DNA of 64,000 nt, from the NCBI RefSeq assembly GCF_003387075.1, contig NZ_QUMQ01000001.1:7998001-8062000 (forward strand), in the 5' to 3' direction. The first letter of the stretch is position 1, and every line of letters begins with the position of its first letter. The notes beneath the pieces were generated by a model. That model worked only from the letters and a program-made list of their open reading frames with translations, did not search any database and was not told the DNA's origin. Below, piece by piece: positions 35,098 through 44,855 of the stretch. Origin of the DNA: Asanoa ferruginea (lineage in GTDB: Bacteria > Actinomycetota > Actinomycetes > Mycobacteriales > Micromonosporaceae). The position numbers and the translations under genes are program-made.

Positions 35098-36222
35098 ATG
35101 GTCAGATGGCGCTCCGGTGTGGTCGCGGAGGTGCGGCGACGCTGGCGCGGCGCCGTGGAACTGTCGGTCACCGTCGACGGGTCGGTGACCCGGGCCCTGG
35201 CCTACCCCGCGCTGGTCGGCGAGCCCGAGCCGGGCGACCGGGTGCTGCTCAACGTCAACGCCCAGTTGATGGGCCTCGGCACCGGCGGCTACGCGCTGGT
35301 CGTGGCGCTGCCCGACCGGTTGCCCGCCGACCCGCCGGGCACCGGCACCGACCGCATGGACGGCCACGTGGTCAAGGCCCGCTACACCCCGTTGCAGGCG
35401 ATCGTGCGCGGTGTCGAGGAGCCGTCGTCGCCGCACCACGCCGCGATCGCGGCCGCCGAGACGCTGGGCGGCATGCCGGTGGTCACCGCCGACCTGCACT
35501 CGGCCCTGCCCGCGGTGGTCGCCGGCATCCACGCCGACCACCCCGACACGCGGATCGCCTACGTGATGACCGACGGCGGCGCGCTGCCGGCGTGGTTCTC
35601 CCGCACCCTCGACGGCTTGCGCGACCGGCTGGCCGGCACGGTCACGGTCGGTCAGGCGTTCGGCGGCGACCTGGAGTCGGTCACGACCCACAGCGGGCTG
35701 CTCGCGGCCCGCTACGCGCTCGGCGCCGACATCGCGATCGTGGCGCAGGGGCCGGGCAACCTGGGCGCGGGGCTGCCCTGGGCGTTCTCCGGCGTCGCGG
35801 TCGGCGAGGCGGTCAACGCGACCGGCGTGCTGGGCGGCCGGGCGGTCGGCGCGCTGCGGATCTCCGCGGCCGATCCACGGGAGCGGCACCAGGGGATCTC
35901 CCACCACAGCCTGACGGCGTACGGGCGGGTCGCGCTCGCACCCTGCGACCTGCCGCTGCCCGACGGCCTGACGCCGGGGCTGGCGGCCCGGGTGGAGGCG
36001 CAGCTCGGCGACCTGTCGGTGCGGCACCGGATCGTGCGGGTGGCCACCGAGGGTCTCGACGCGGCGCTGCGGGCCTCACCCGTGCCGCTGTCGACGATGG
36101 GCCGCGGCCTCGACGCCGACTACGGCTATTTCCTCACCGCGGCCGCCGCGGGCCGGCACGCGGCCCAGCTAGTCGTTGAGGAAGATCAGCAACAGCCAGC
36201 CGGCGAGCACGGCGCCCAGTAG
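35098..36222 (+). CDS. DUF3866 family protein
   Basis: The 374-residue protein matches the DUF3866 family: LNVNAQLMGLGTGGYALVVA (given as LNVNAQLMGLGTGG), GHVVKARYTPLQAIVRGVEE, and Gly-rich VAQGPGNLGAGLPWAFSG. The function is unknown. TAACCT (35084-35089), which includes the CDF stop codon, lies 8 nt before the ATG. The last 54 bp overlap the convergent small membrane protein gene, and the acidic tail encoded there may be non-essential. Confidence 0.87.
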   Translation: MVRWRSGVVAEVRRRWRGAVELSVTVDGSVTRALAYPALVGEPEPGDRVLLNVNAQLMGLGTGGYALVVALPDRLPADPPGTGTDRMDGHVVKARYTPLQAIVRGVEEPSSPHHAAIAAAETLGGMPVVTADLHSALPAVVAGIHADHPDTRIAYVMTDGGALPAWFSRTLDGLRDRLAGTVTVGQAFGGDLESVTTHSGLLAARYALGADIAIVAQGPGNLGAGLPWAFSGVAVGEAVNATGVLGGRAVGALRISAADPRERHQGISHHSLTAYGRVALAPCDLPLPDGLTPGLAARVEAQLGDLSVRHRIVRVATEGLDAALRASPVPLSTMGRGLDADYGYFLTAAAAGRHAAQLVVEEDQQQPAGEHGAQ

Positions 36223-36417
36223 GACCGCCAGCACCCAGGTGGGCACCCGGTAGTCGCCCCGGCGGTTGCGCTCGACTTCCTCGATCACCTTTTGCCGGCG
36301 CTTCTGCAGCCAGCCCTGCTTGATCACGTCGGGGCGCGTCTCGGGCATGGACAGCCCGGCCCGGCGTGCGGCCGTGGCGTCGGGCGCGTCGTCGCGCTGC
36401 TGGTGGTGGACGCTCAT
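36169..36417 (-). CDS. Small C-terminally anchored membrane protein near pafA
   Basis: The 82-residue protein has a polar, charged N-terminus and a single membrane segment at residues 60-79, ending in LND. It has no recognised domain. It lies just downstream of pafA, 25 bp away, with its own TAGTCT box about 9 nt before the ATG. Its 3' end overlaps the DUF3866 gene by 54 bp. It resembles hypothetical proteins often found beside pafA in actinobacteria; function unknown. Confidence 0.6.
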   Translation of the reverse strand: MSVHHQQRDDAPDATAARRAGLSMPETRPDVIKQGWLQKRRQKVIEEVERNRRGDYRVPTWVLAVLLGAVLAGWLLLIFLND

Positions 36418-36442
36418 GGTGCCCAGAGACTACCCGGACGCG

Positions 36443-37801
36443 TCACATGCTCGCGATCAGCCGCTCGACCCGTTCGTCGTAGGCCCGGAACGGGTCCTTG
36501 CACAGGACCGTGCGCTGGGCCTGGTCGTTGAGCTTGAGGTGCACCCAGTCGACGGTGAAGTCGCGGCGCTTCTCCTGGGCGTGCCGGATGAACTCGCCGC
36601 GCAGCCGCGCCCGGGTGGTCTGCGGCGGGGTCTCCTTGGCCTCGAAGATCTCCAGGTCGGTGGCGACCCGGTCGACCTGGCCGCGCTTCTCCATCAGCCC
36701 GTAGAGCCCGCGCCCACGCCGCAGGTCGTGGTAGGCGAGGTCCATCTGCGCGATCCGGGGGTGGGACAGGGGGAGGTCGAACTTGTCCTGGTAGCGCTCG
36801 ATCAGCCGCAGCTTGGTCACCCAGTCGATCTCGCGCGACACCGGCTCGAGGTCACCGGTCTCGATCGCCCGGAGCACCCGGCCCCACAGCTCGACGACCC
36901 GCTTGGCGGTCTGGTCGCCGCCCCGGCGCTCGACGAACTCGGTCGCCTTCGACAGGTATTCCTGCTGGATCTCGAGGCCGCTGATCTCCTTGTTGTTGGC
37001 GAGGCGGACCTTGCGCCGGCCGGTCACGTCGTGCGAGACCTCGCGGATCGCCCGGATCGGGTTTTCCAGCGAGAGGTCGCGCATGACCACGCCGGCCTCG
37101 ATCATCCGCAGCACGATGTCGGCGGTGCCGACCTTGAGCAGCGTGGTGACCTCGTTCATGTTGCTGTCGCCGACGATCACGTGCAGCCGGCGGTAGCGCT
37201 CGGCGTCGGCGTGCGGCTCGTCGCGGGTGTTGATGATCGGCCGGGAGCGGGTGGTCGCCGAGGAGACGCCCTCCCAGATGTGCTCGGCCCGCTGCGACAG
37301 GCAGTAGACCGCACCGCGCGGGGTCTGGAGCACCTTGCCGGCGCCGCAGATGAGCTGCCGGGTGACCAGGAACGGGATCAGCACGTCGGCCAGGCGGCCG
37401 AACTCGCCGTGCCGGGACACGAGGTAGTTCTCGTGGCAGCCGTAGGAGTTGCCGGCCGAGTCGGTGTTGTTCTTGAAGAGATAGATCTCGCCCGCGATGC
37501 CCTCGTCGTGCAGCCGCTTCTCGGCGTCGACCAGCAGCCCCTCGAGAATCCGCTCGCCGGCCCGGTCGTGTGCGACCAGGTCGGCCACCGAGTCGCACTC
37601 GGGCGTGGCGTATTCGGGGTGGGATCCGACATCGAGGTAGAGACGCGCGCCGTTGCGCAGGAACACGTTGCTCGATCGGCCCCACGACACCACCCGCCGG
37701 AACAGGTAGCGCGCCACCTCATCCGGGGACAGCCGGCGCTGCCCGCGGTAGGTGCAGGTGACGCCGTATTCCGTTTCGAGCCCGAAGATTCGCCGCTCCA
37801 T
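36443..37801 (-). CDS. pafA: Pup ligase PafA
   Basis: The 452-residue enzyme joins the C-terminal Glu of Pup to substrate lysines using ATP. It belongs to the glutamine-synthetase-like carboxylate-amine ligases. GLETEYG carries the Mg/ATP-binding E9 and E11, and D57 in [15 protein letters not shown] is the catalytic Asp. The insert typical of Dop (between the first strand and the NGARLYVD motif) is absent, which identifies it as PafA. TAGTGT at 37813-37808 lies 6 nt before the ATG (leaderless). Confidence 0.97.
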   Translation of the reverse strand: MERRIFGLETEYGVTCTYRGQRRLSPDEVARYLFRRVVSWGRSSNVFLRNGARLYLDVGSHPEYATPECDSVADLVAHDRAGERILEGLLVDAEKRLHDEGIAGEIYLFKNNTDSAGNSYGCHENYLVSRHGEFGRLADVLIPFLVTRQLICGAGKVLQTPRGAVYCLSQRAEHIWEGVSSATTRSRPIINTRDEPHADAERYRRLHVIVGDSNMNEVTTLLKVGTADIVLRMIEAGVVMRDLSLENPIRAIREVSHDVTGRRKVRLANNKEISGLEIQQEYLSKATEFVERRGGDQTAKRVVELWGRVLRAIETGDLEPVSREIDWVTKLRLIERYQDKFDLPLSHPRIAQMDLAYHDLRRGRGLYGLMEKRGQVDRVATDLEIFEAKETPPQTTRARLRGEFIRHAQEKRRDFTVDWVHLKLNDQAQRTVLCKDPFRAYDERVERLIASM

Positions 37802-37807
37802 AGCAAG

Positions 37808-37813
37808 ACACTA
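37808..37813 (-). promoter_or_regulatory. -10 box of pafA
   Basis: TAGTGT, 6 nt before the pafA ATG on the minus strand. Confidence 0.55.
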
Positions 37814-37890
37814 GCCGGCAAAACCCATCGGTGGTCAGTGCCGCGACGCCCGGTCATCTTCGCGATGGCCGAAAACATTCATGGCGTACG

Positions 37891-38502
37891 TTAGACGCCC
37901 GGTTCGTCTGGTTTTCGGGAGCGGAGGTACGCCCGGCAGGTCTCGTAGTCCGGCAACAGCCCGGCCGCCTTGGCCTCCGCGAGCGACGGGGCCGCCTCGT
38001 CACGGGCCGACAGGATCGGCACCGCGGTCGGCCACTCGATGGCCAACTCCGGGTCGAGCGGGTGAACGGTGTGCTCGCCCGCCGGGTTGTAGCCGGTCGA
38101 GCAGAGATAGGCCAGCGTCGCGTCGTCGGTCAGCGCACAGAAGCCGTGGCCGAGCCCCTCGGGGAGATAGACCGCCCGCCGATCGACGTCGTCGAGGCGG
38201 ACCGCCTCCCACTGGCCGAAGGTCGGAGAGCCGACCCGGATGTCGACCACCACGTCGACCACGGCGCCGCGCACGCAGGTGACCCACTTGGCCTGCCCCG
38301 GTGGCACGTCGGCGAAATGGACGCCACGGACCACACCACGGGCGGAGACCGACATGTTGGCCTGGGCCAGGGTGAAGGGGTGGCCGGTCACGCCCTCGAA
38401 CGTCTCGGCCTTGAACCACTCCAGGAACAGTCCGCGCGGGTCGCCGTGCTGCTGCGGGGTGACCTCCACTGCGCCCTCGATGCCCAGCTCACGGGTCTTC
38501 AT
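37891..38502 (-). CDS. rmlC: dTDP-4-dehydrorhamnose 3,5-epimerase
   Basis: The 203-residue cupin starts at ATG 38502, overlapping the rmlA stop as ATGA. It has [11 protein letters not shown], the catalytic-His motif RGVHFAD, and [13 protein letters not shown]. It epimerises C3 and C5 of dTDP-4-dehydro-6-deoxyglucose in dTDP-L-rhamnose synthesis. The motif RGVHF replaces the more usual RGLHYQ. It is the last gene of the rmlA-rmlC unit. Confidence 0.94.
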   Translation of the reverse strand: MKTRELGIEGAVEVTPQQHGDPRGLFLEWFKAETFEGVTGHPFTLAQANMSVSARGVVRGVHFADVPPGQAKWVTCVRGAVVDVVVDIRVGSPTFGQWEAVRLDDVDRRAVYLPEGLGHGFCALTDDATLAYLCSTGYNPAGEHTVHPLDPELAIEWPTAVPILSARDEAAPSLAEAKAAGLLPDYETCRAYLRSRKPDEPGV

Positions 38503-39377
38503 GCGTTTTCCGCCTTCTCGGCCAGGAGGCTCAACAGGTAGTCGCCGTAGCCGCTCTTGGTGAGCGGGCCGGCCAGGTCGCGCAGGGTGGCGTCGTCGAT
38601 CAGCCCGGCGCGCCAGGCCACCTCCTCGACACAGCCGATCTTGAGGCCCTGCCGTTCTTCGATCACGCGGACGTAGTCGGCGGCCTGCATCATCGAGGTG
38701 AACGTGCCGGTGTCGAGCCAGGCGGTGCCCCGGTCGAGCACGGTCACGGTCAACTCGCCCCACTCGCGGTAGGCCTCGTTGACCGCGGTGATCTCCAACT
38801 CGCCCCGGTCGCTCGGCTTGAGCCCCTTGGCGATCTCCACGACCCGGTTGTCGTAGAAATACAGGCCGGGTACGGCGTACCGCGACTTGGGTTTGACCGG
38901 TTTCTCCTCGATCGAGAGCACCTTGCCGTCGGCGTCGAACTCGACGACGCCGTACTCCCGGGGATTGGCCACCGGATAGGCGAAGACGCGGCCGCCGACC
39001 AGCGGGCTGGTGTCGCCAAGCTGACGGCCCAGGCCGCCGCCGTGGAAGATGTTGTCGCCGAGGATCAGGGCCACCGACTCGTCGCCGATGAACTCCTCGC
39101 CGAGCAGGAACGCCTGGGCGATCCCCTCCGGCCGGGCCTGCGCCTTGTATCGCAGCTTGAGCCCGAACTGGCTGCCGTCACCCAGCAGCCGGCGGAACTG
39201 CGCCTGGTCGTCGGGCGTGGTGATGATCAGGATCTCGTCGATCCCGGCCATCACCAGCGTGGAGAGCGGGTAATAGATCATCGGCTTGTCGAAGATCGGC
39301 ATGAGCTGCTTCGACACGGCCATCGTGATCGGCCACAACCGCGATCCTGTGCCGCCAGCCAGAAGAATCCCTCGCAC
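38499..39377 (-). CDS. rmlA: Glucose-1-phosphate thymidylyltransferase
   Basis: The 292-residue enzyme makes dTDP-glucose from dTTP and glucose-1-phosphate. It begins [18 protein letters not shown], the nucleotide-binding loop, and has [15 protein letters not shown] and [10 protein letters not shown] further on. It starts at GTG 39377 with TAGGCT (39390-39385) 7 nt upstream. It is divergent from rmlB across 47 bp, so the whole pathway is controlled from one small gap. Confidence 0.97.
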   Translation of the reverse strand: MRGILLAGGTGSRLWPITMAVSKQLMPIFDKPMIYYPLSTLVMAGIDEILIITTPDDQAQFRRLLGDGSQFGLKLRYKAQARPEGIAQAFLLGEEFIGDESVALILGDNIFHGGGLGRQLGDTSPLVGGRVFAYPVANPREYGVVEFDADGKVLSIEEKPVKPKSRYAVPGLYFYDNRVVEIAKGLKPSDRGELEITAVNEAYREWGELTVTVLDRGTAWLDTGTFTSMMQAADYVRVIEERQGLKIGCVEEVAWRAGLIDDATLRDLAGPLTKSGYGDYLLSLLAEKAENA

Positions 39378-39384
39378 GGCGGGC

Positions 39385-39415
39385 AGCCTACTGGGTGGTG
39401 CCCGTCGCGTAGACT
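39385..39415. promoter_or_regulatory. Divergent rmlA/rmlB promoters
   Basis: TAGGCT reading left (39390-39385), 7 nt from the rmlA GTG, and TAGACT reading right (39410-39415), 9 nt from the rmlB GTG. Both transcripts should have almost no leader. Confidence 0.5.
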
Positions 39416-39424
39416 CCGGAACCC

Positions 39425-40411
39425 GTGAGGATCCTCGTGACCGGCGGCGCCGGGTTCATCGGTTCGGAATACGTCCGCATGCTGCTGACCCCGGGGTCGG
39501 GGCCCGACCTGGCACCGAGCGCGGTGACGGTGCTCGACAAGTTGACCTACTCGGGCAACCGGGCCAACCTCGCGCCGGTCGCCGCCGACCCCCGGCTGCG
39601 CTTCGTCGAGGGCGACATCTGCGACGTCGCGCTGGTCGACGAGGTGGTCCGCGACCACGACGTGATCGTGCACTTCGCGGCCGAGTCCCACGTGGACCGG
39701 TCGATCGACGGCGCCGGCGTCTTCGTGACGACCAACGTGCTCGGCACCCAGACGCTGCTCGACGCGGCCCTGCGGCACGGCACCGGCCGGTTCGTCCACG
39801 TCTCGACCGACGAGGTCTACGGGTCGATCGATGACGGATCTTGGACAGAGGATTGGCCGCTGGCGCCCAACTCGCCCTATTCGGCGTCGAAGGCCGGCTC
39901 CGACCTGCTGGCGCTGGCCTACCACCGCACCCACGGCATGGACGTCGTCGTCACCCGCTGCTCCAACAACTACGGGCACTACCAGTTCCCGGAGAAGGTC
40001 ATCCCGCTGTTCGTGACCAACCTGCTCGACGGCGGCACGGTGCCCCTCTACGGCGACGGCGGCAACGTCCGCGACTGGCTGCACGTGCACGACCACTGCG
40101 TCGGCATCGCGCTGGTGCAGGACAAGGGCCGGGCCGGCGAGGTCTACCACATCGGCGGCGGCACCGAGCTGACCAACAAGGAGCTCACCGAGCGGCTGTT
40201 GGAGGCGTGCGGCGCGTCCTGGGACCAGGTCGTGCCGGTGGCCGACCGCAAGGGCCACGACCGCCGCTACTCGCTGTCCATTGCCAAGATCCAGAGCGAG
40301 CTCGGGTACGCGCCGAGCGTCGACCTCGACCGCGGGCTCGCCGCGACCGTGGCCTGGTACAAGGAGAACCGCTCGTGGTGGGAGCCGCTGAAGGCGGCCG
40401 CGGCCCGATGA
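39425..40411 (+). CDS. rmlB: dTDP-glucose 4,6-dehydratase
   Basis: The 328-residue extended short-chain dehydrogenase has the NAD loop [13 protein letters not shown], the [12 protein letters not shown] motif, the catalytic STDEVYG and the Y-x3-K motif YSASKAGSD. It converts dTDP-glucose to dTDP-4-dehydro-6-deoxyglucose. GTG start. It overlaps rmlD by 4 bp. Confidence 0.97.
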   Translation: MRILVTGGAGFIGSEYVRMLLTPGSGPDLAPSAVTVLDKLTYSGNRANLAPVAADPRLRFVEGDICDVALVDEVVRDHDVIVHFAAESHVDRSIDGAGVFVTTNVLGTQTLLDAALRHGTGRFVHVSTDEVYGSIDDGSWTEDWPLAPNSPYSASKAGSDLLALAYHRTHGMDVVVTRCSNNYGHYQFPEKVIPLFVTNLLDGGTVPLYGDGGNVRDWLHVHDHCVGIALVQDKGRAGEVYHIGGGTELTNKELTERLLEACGASWDQVVPVADRKGHDRRYSLSIAKIQSELGYAPSVDLDRGLAATVAWYKENRSWWEPLKAAAAR

Positions 40412-41274
40412 CCAAGGTCCTGGTGACCGGCGCCGGCGGCATGCTGGGGTCGGATCTGGTCTCGGTGCTGTCCGCGTCGCCCGCGTTCACGGTCTCCGCC
40501 GCCCGGCGTGCGGATCTCGACGTGACCGACCCGGCGGCGGTGGCCTCGGCGGTGCCCGGGCACGACCTGGTGATCAACGCGGCCGCGTGGACCGACGTCG
40601 ACGGCGCCGAGACCGCCGAGGATGCGGCGACGGCCCTCAACGGGACGGCCGTTTCTTTCCTGGCAACGGCGTGCGCCGCTTCGGGCGCCCGGTTGATCCA
40701 CGTGTCCACCGACTATGTGCTGTCCGGGTCGGCGTCCGCGCCCTACCCGGAGTCGGCGCCGCCCTCCCCCGTCAACGCCTACGGTCGCAGCAAGCTGGTC
40801 GGCGAGCAGGCCGTCCTGTCGCTGCTGCCGTCGTCGGGCTACGTGGTCCGCACGGCCTGGCTCTACGGCGAGCACGGCAACAGCTTCCCGGCGACGATGC
40901 TGCGGCTGGCGGCTGCCCGCGAGACCCTCGACGTGGTCGACGACCAGCGCGGTCAGCCGACCTGGTCGCTCGAGCTGGCGCGGCAACTGGTCGCGCTGGC
41001 CGCCGCGCCGTCGGCGCCCGCCGGCATCTACCACGGCACGGCTTCCGGTGCGACCACCTGGTTCGGCTTCGCGCGGGCGGTTTTCGAGCTGTCCGGGCTC
41101 GACCCGGCGCGGATCCGCCCGACGACCAGCGCCGCTTTCGTCCGGCCGGCACCGCGACCGGCGTACAGCGTGCTGGGTCATGATCGATGGTCTTCCGCGG
41201 GTTTGTCGCCCATGGCCGACTGGCGCGATTCGCTGTCGGCGGCGGTGGCGGCCGGAGCGGTCCGTGCTCGCTGA
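40408..41274 (+). CDS. rmlD: dTDP-4-dehydrorhamnose reductase
   Basis: From ATG 40408 the protein has 288 residues. VTGAGGMLGSDL binds NADPH, VINAAAWTDVDGAE and the catalytic YGRSKLVGE follow, and VRTAWLYGEHGNSF is typical of RmlD. It makes the final dTDP-L-rhamnose. The frame is open further upstream, inside rmlB, but the ATGA overlap fixes the start. The GNAT gene begins within its last codons. Confidence 0.96.
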   Translation: MTKVLVTGAGGMLGSDLVSVLSASPAFTVSAARRADLDVTDPAAVASAVPGHDLVINAAAWTDVDGAETAEDAATALNGTAVSFLATACAASGARLIHVSTDYVLSGSASAPYPESAPPSPVNAYGRSKLVGEQAVLSLLPSSGYVVRTAWLYGEHGNSFPATMLRLAAARETLDVVDDQRGQPTWSLELARQLVALAAAPSAPAGIYHGTASGATTWFGFARAVFELSGLDPARIRPTTSAAFVRPAPRPAYSVLGHDRWSSAGLSPMADWRDSLSAAVAAGAVRAR

Positions 41275-41908
41275 GCACTGGCCGCTGTTCGGCCTGCGGA
41301 TCCAGGTAGGCGCGGTCGAGCTGCGGCTGCCCACCGACGCCGAGCTGCCGGTGTTGGCTTCCGTCGCCGCGGAGGGCGTGCAGAAGTCCGGCGCGCGCAC
41401 GTTCCTGACCCCGTGGACCGACCTACCGCCGGCGGAACGGGCCCGGTGGGTCATCCAGTCGGCGTGGTCGGGCCGCGGTGAATGGACCCCGGAGAACTGG
41501 TATCTCGGCCTGGGCGTGTTCGCCGACGGTGTGCCGATCGGCGTGCAGAGCCTGCGGGCGTCGTCGTTCGCGCTGCTCCGCGAGGTCGCCACGTCGTCCT
41601 GGCTGGGGCTCGGCCACCAGGGCGGCGGGATCGGCACGGCGATGCGGCACGCGGTGCTGCACCTGGCGTTCGCCGGCCTGTCCGCGACCGACGCGGTGAC
41701 GGCGTCGTTCGTCGACAACCCGGCCCCGATCGGTGTGTCCCGCAAGCTCGGCTACACCGACGACGGCATCACCCGCGACCTGCTGCACGGCGACGTCGTG
41801 GTCTCCCAGCGGCTGCGGCTGACCCGCGAGCGCTGGGCGGCGCTCGACCGGCCACCGGTCACGATGACGGGCCTCGCGCCCTGCCTGCCACTGTTCGGCC
41901 TGACCTAG
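41264..41908 (+). CDS. GNAT-family N-acetyltransferase (RimJ-like)
   Basis: The 214-residue protein starts at GTG 41264, 11 bp inside rmlD. It has LELRLPTD-type strand 1 (VELRLPTDAELPVLA), the acetyl-CoA loop WLGLGHQGGGIGTAMR (Q/R-x-x-G-x-G/A), and the SRKLGY C-terminal motif. It is probably co-transcribed with rmlBD, but its fold is closer to RimJ/L protein or small-molecule acetyltransferases than to a sugar acetyltransferase. It overlaps the convergent redoxin gene by 4 bp. Confidence 0.86.
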   Translation: MLAEHWPLFGLRIQVGAVELRLPTDAELPVLASVAAEGVQKSGARTFLTPWTDLPPAERARWVIQSAWSGRGEWTPENWYLGLGVFADGVPIGVQSLRASSFALLREVATSSWLGLGHQGGGIGTAMRHAVLHLAFAGLSATDAVTASFVDNPAPIGVSRKLGYTDDGITRDLLHGDVVVSQRLRLTRERWAALDRPPVTMTGLAPCLPLFGLT

Positions 41909-42483
41909 CTCTTCGCTTTCCGGTCGTACCCGTGGAACTTGGAGCGGTCGCCGGCATCCCAGGCCGCACGTAGCCCAGGCGTGGCCAGGTCCCAGTCGGG
42001 CCGGATCTCGCTGGTCGCCTGCCGCAGATCGCGCCAGAGGTCGTCGAGCGACGGCCGCCCCCAGAACCAGTAGCCGTTGTAGACACTGTGGACGATCAGC
42101 CCCTGCTTGAGCACCAGGGTGTGCGGGATCATCGGGTTGTTCTCGGGGTCGGTGTATTCCTGGATGTCGAGGTCCTGCTGCACCGTGCGGCCCGGGTCGG
42201 ACAGAAACGTCCAGTGCGCACCCACCGACGCCCGGAACTCCTGCATCGTGTGGTGGTCGTCGGTGATGATCGTGGCGATCTGGGTGTAGGCCACGTCGAC
42301 CTTCGACTGGAACGACGCCAGGTCGAGATGCTGCTGGTGTTCCTTCGGGCAATAGTGGCCCCGGGCCAGCGTGAGGATCATCGGGTCGTCGCCCTGGAGT
42401 TCGCTCAGCCGGCGGACGGTGCCGGTCTGGTCGGGCAGCGCGTAGTCAGGAAAAACGCCGCCCGTGATGATGTCACTACGCAT
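41905..42483 (-). CDS. Peroxiredoxin-like (AhpC/TSA) protein
   Basis: Start chosen at ATG 42483, giving 192 residues. The thioredoxin-fold redoxin shows [19 protein letters not shown] and a candidate peroxidatic Cys in [13 protein letters not shown], in place of the usual PxxxTxxC motif. It probably reduces peroxides. It is divergent from an FAD disulfide reductase across 68 bp; the two may work as oxidant-defence partners (inferred). Confidence 0.78.
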   Translation of the reverse strand: MRSDIITGGVFPDYALPDQTGTVRRLSELQGDDPMILTLARGHYCPKEHQQHLDLASFQSKVDVAYTQIATIITDDHHTMQEFRASVGAHWTFLSDPGRTVQQDLDIQEYTDPENNPMIPHTLVLKQGLIVHSVYNGYWFWGRPSLDDLWRDLRQATSEIRPDWDLATPGLRAAWDAGDRSKFHGYDRKAKS

Positions 42484-42532
42484 GGCGAAACTGTCGCAGG
42501 CCGAAGCGGGCCTCCGCACGACAGACACGCGG

Positions 42533-42555
42533 TCATGGGAGCGTTGCTCCCATGA
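42533..42555 (+). promoter_or_regulatory. Inverted repeat enclosing the start codon of the FAD reductase gene
   Basis: TCATGGGAGC-GTT-GCTCCCATGA: 10-bp perfect arms, 3-nt loop. The right arm holds the ATG (42552) and the left arm the only GGGAG Shine-Dalgarno candidate, so an RNA hairpin would hide both. It could equally be an operator. Confidence 0.6.
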
Positions 42556-43883
42556 CAGCTGACTACGACGTGATCGTCATCGGGGCCGGCTCCCCCGGCG
42601 AACACTGCGCCGGCGCCCTGGCCGACGGCGGCCTGCGCGTCGCCCTGGTCGAACGCGAGCTGGTCGGCGGCGAGTGCTCCTACTGGGCCTGCATCCCGTC
42701 GAAGACGTTGCTGCGCCCCGGCGAGGCGGTGCAGGCCGCCCGCGACGCGGCCGCGACGGCAACGGTCGACGTGGCGGCGGCGCTGTCCTACCGCGACTTC
42801 ATGGTCTCCAACTATTCGGACACCGGCGCGCTGAGCTGGCTCGAAAGCAAAGGAATCACGCTGCTGCGCGGCACCGGCAAACTGGCCGGCCCAGGCGCGG
42901 TCGAGGTCAACGGCGTCCGCCACACCGCCACCAATATTGTCGTGGCCACCGGCTCGTACCCCTTCATCCCGCCCATCCCTGGCCTGGGAGACCTACCCGG
43001 CATCTGGACCAACCGCGAGGCCACCGGCATGAAGGAAGTCCCCCGCCGCCTGATCGTCCTGGGCGGCGGCCCGGTGGGCACGGAAATGGCCCAGGCAGTC
43101 CGCCGCCTGGGCGGCGAGGTGGTCCTGAGCGGCCGCCTGCTGGCCCGCGAACCAGCGCCGCTGGGCGCGGCCCTGGCCGAGATCCTGGAGCGTGACGGCA
43201 TCGAGCTGGTGTCCGGCCCACACGCGACGGCGGCCCGCATGGACGGCGACGACTACGTGCTGACGCTGGACAACGGCCAGGAACTCCGCGGCGACCGCCT
43301 GCTGGTAGCAACAGGCCGCCGCCCCCGCGTGACGGACATCGGCCTGGAGACAATCGGCGTGACGGCGACGAAGCAGGGAATCCCGGTAGACGCCACCCTC
43401 CGGGTGACCGACCACGTATGGGCAATCGGCGACGTGACAGGCCTCTTCCCCTTAACCCACGTAGGCAAATACCAGGGCGACGTGGTCGCGTCGAACATCC
43501 TGGGCGAGCCCCGGGAGGCCAACTACGACGCGGTGCCGCGGGTGGTCTACACCGACCCGGCAGTAGGCGCGGTAGGTGCGTCGGAGGCGACCTACACCGC
43601 GACGGCGAAGCTGTCGGAGGTGGCCAAGACGGCGACCTACACCCATGCCTACGCGGAGTCCAACGGCTTCCTCACGCTGCTGAGCGACGGCTCGCGCCTG
43701 ACGGGCGCGTATGCCGTCGGCCCGGAGGCCGGCGAGTGGCTGCAACAGGCGACGCTGGCCATCCGGGCCCAGATCCCGTTGGAGATCCTGCGCGACACAA
43801 TCCAACCGTTCCCCACGTTCTCGGAAATCTACGGGGCGGCCCTGACCACCCTCTTCCGCACCATCCGCAACGGCGGCCGCTAG
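42552..43883 (+). CDS. FAD-dependent pyridine nucleotide-disulfide reductase (Lpd/MerA-like)
   Basis: The 443-residue flavoprotein has an N-terminal FAD loop [13 protein letters not shown], the redox pair C42/C47 in [13 protein letters not shown], an NAD(P) loop [13 protein letters not shown] and the second FAD motif VWAIGDVTG. The C-terminal base motif HPTxSE of lipoamide dehydrogenase reads FPTFSE here, so the catalytic His is replaced by Phe. It therefore belongs to a variant class and probably does not use lipoamide. The natural substrate is unknown. A 40-bp palindrome follows the stop. Confidence 0.88.
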   Translation: MTADYDVIVIGAGSPGEHCAGALADGGLRVALVERELVGGECSYWACIPSKTLLRPGEAVQAARDAAATATVDVAAALSYRDFMVSNYSDTGALSWLESKGITLLRGTGKLAGPGAVEVNGVRHTATNIVVATGSYPFIPPIPGLGDLPGIWTNREATGMKEVPRRLIVLGGGPVGTEMAQAVRRLGGEVVLSGRLLAREPAPLGAALAEILERDGIELVSGPHATAARMDGDDYVLTLDNGQELRGDRLLVATGRRPRVTDIGLETIGVTATKQGIPVDATLRVTDHVWAIGDVTGLFPLTHVGKYQGDVVASNILGEPREANYDAVPRVVYTDPAVGAVGASEATYTATAKLSEVAKTATYTHAYAESNGFLTLLSDGSRLTGAYAVGPEAGEWLQQATLAIRAQIPLEILRDTIQPFPTFSEIYGAALTTLFRTIRNGGR

Positions 43884-43915
43884 CCCCGCGGGGTCGGGTG
43901 GGTGTGTCACGGTGC

Positions 43916-43955
43916 CTACGTGTTCTTTTATGTAGCTACATAAAAGAACACGTAG
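43916..43955. repeat. Perfect 40-bp palindrome
   Basis: Left half CTACGTGTTCTTTTATGTAG, right half its exact complement, no loop. It starts 33 bp after the FAD reductase stop and is AT-rich in a GC-rich region. It may act as a bidirectional terminator or be the core of a mobile or protein-binding element. Confidence 0.85.
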
Positions 43956-44855
43956 CCCCGCACAGCACCTCCCGCCGGCCGAGCGACACGCGCGGCCTCA
44001 AGCGACACGCCGGCGGCGCAGGCGACGGCCCGCGCACCGGCCGCGGGCCACGCACGGAGCCGGCGTGCCTCGCTCCGCGCGCCTAGGTCCGCACACCGCA
44101 CATAGGCCGCATGCCGTGCACCGGCTGCGGGCCACGCACGTGTGCGCCCCCGGTGCCCCGTTGCCTCGCACCGAGCACCCGGGCCCGCGCGAAGGCAGCT
44201 AGGCCGCATGCCTCGCTGCCGTGGCCGCGCAAAGCGCACTAGGCCCCCGCAACGCACACCTAGGCCGCCATGCCACGCACCCCGGCGGCGCCTGCCCACG
44301 GACCCAGGGACCCCAGGCGCGATAGCCCGCATGCCACGCACCCGGCGCCGCCCACCCACCGACCCAGGGACCCCAGGCGCGATAGCCCGCATGCCACGCA
44401 CCCGGCGCCGCCCACCCACCGACCCAGGGACCCCAGGCGCGATAGCCCGCATGCCACGCACCCCGGCGCCGCCCACCCACCGACCCAGGGACCCCAGGCG
44501 CGATAGCCCGCATGCCACGCACCCCGTTGGCGCCCACCCATGGACCGGGACGTTAAGAGCGGTGGCCGCGGGACGCGACGGTCCGGCGCCGGGTGTAGGC
44601 CCGCCGCCCCCGTGCCAGCTGCCAGGGCCGCGGCGGCCGGACGGACGCCGCACGCCGCCATGCGGCGTCGGCGACCGGCGACGGCCCGCCAGACAACAGG
44701 GCGCCTGGGCTCGCGCCACGCTGCAGTCAGCGGCCGAGCACCGGCCTACCGGACACGAGAGGTTGAGGCGGCCCTCCCCTGCCGATCATCGCGGCGCGCG
44801 GCGCGTCGAACCGCCGCCCGGACCCGGCTCGCCCAGGACGGAGACGACCCACGCC
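43956..44855. repeat. Repeat-rich non-coding island 1
   Basis: About 900 bp of degenerate, C-rich sequence with recurring taggccgcatgcc and ccacgcacc words. Open frames cross it on both strands, but they have no domain content, consist of repeated words and are broken by a 61-bp repeat copy. It is read as non-coding. The exact tandem array is listed separately. Confidence 0.7.
44281..44521. repeat. Tandem array of four 60-bp repeats
   Basis: Copies start at 44281, 44341, 44401 and 44461. The second and third are identical; the first differs at a few bases; the fourth has one extra C (61 bp). Each holds GACCCAGGGACCCCAGGCGC and GATAGCCCGCATGCCACGCA. A partial copy follows at 44522. It is a likely variable-number locus. 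Confidence 0.92.
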
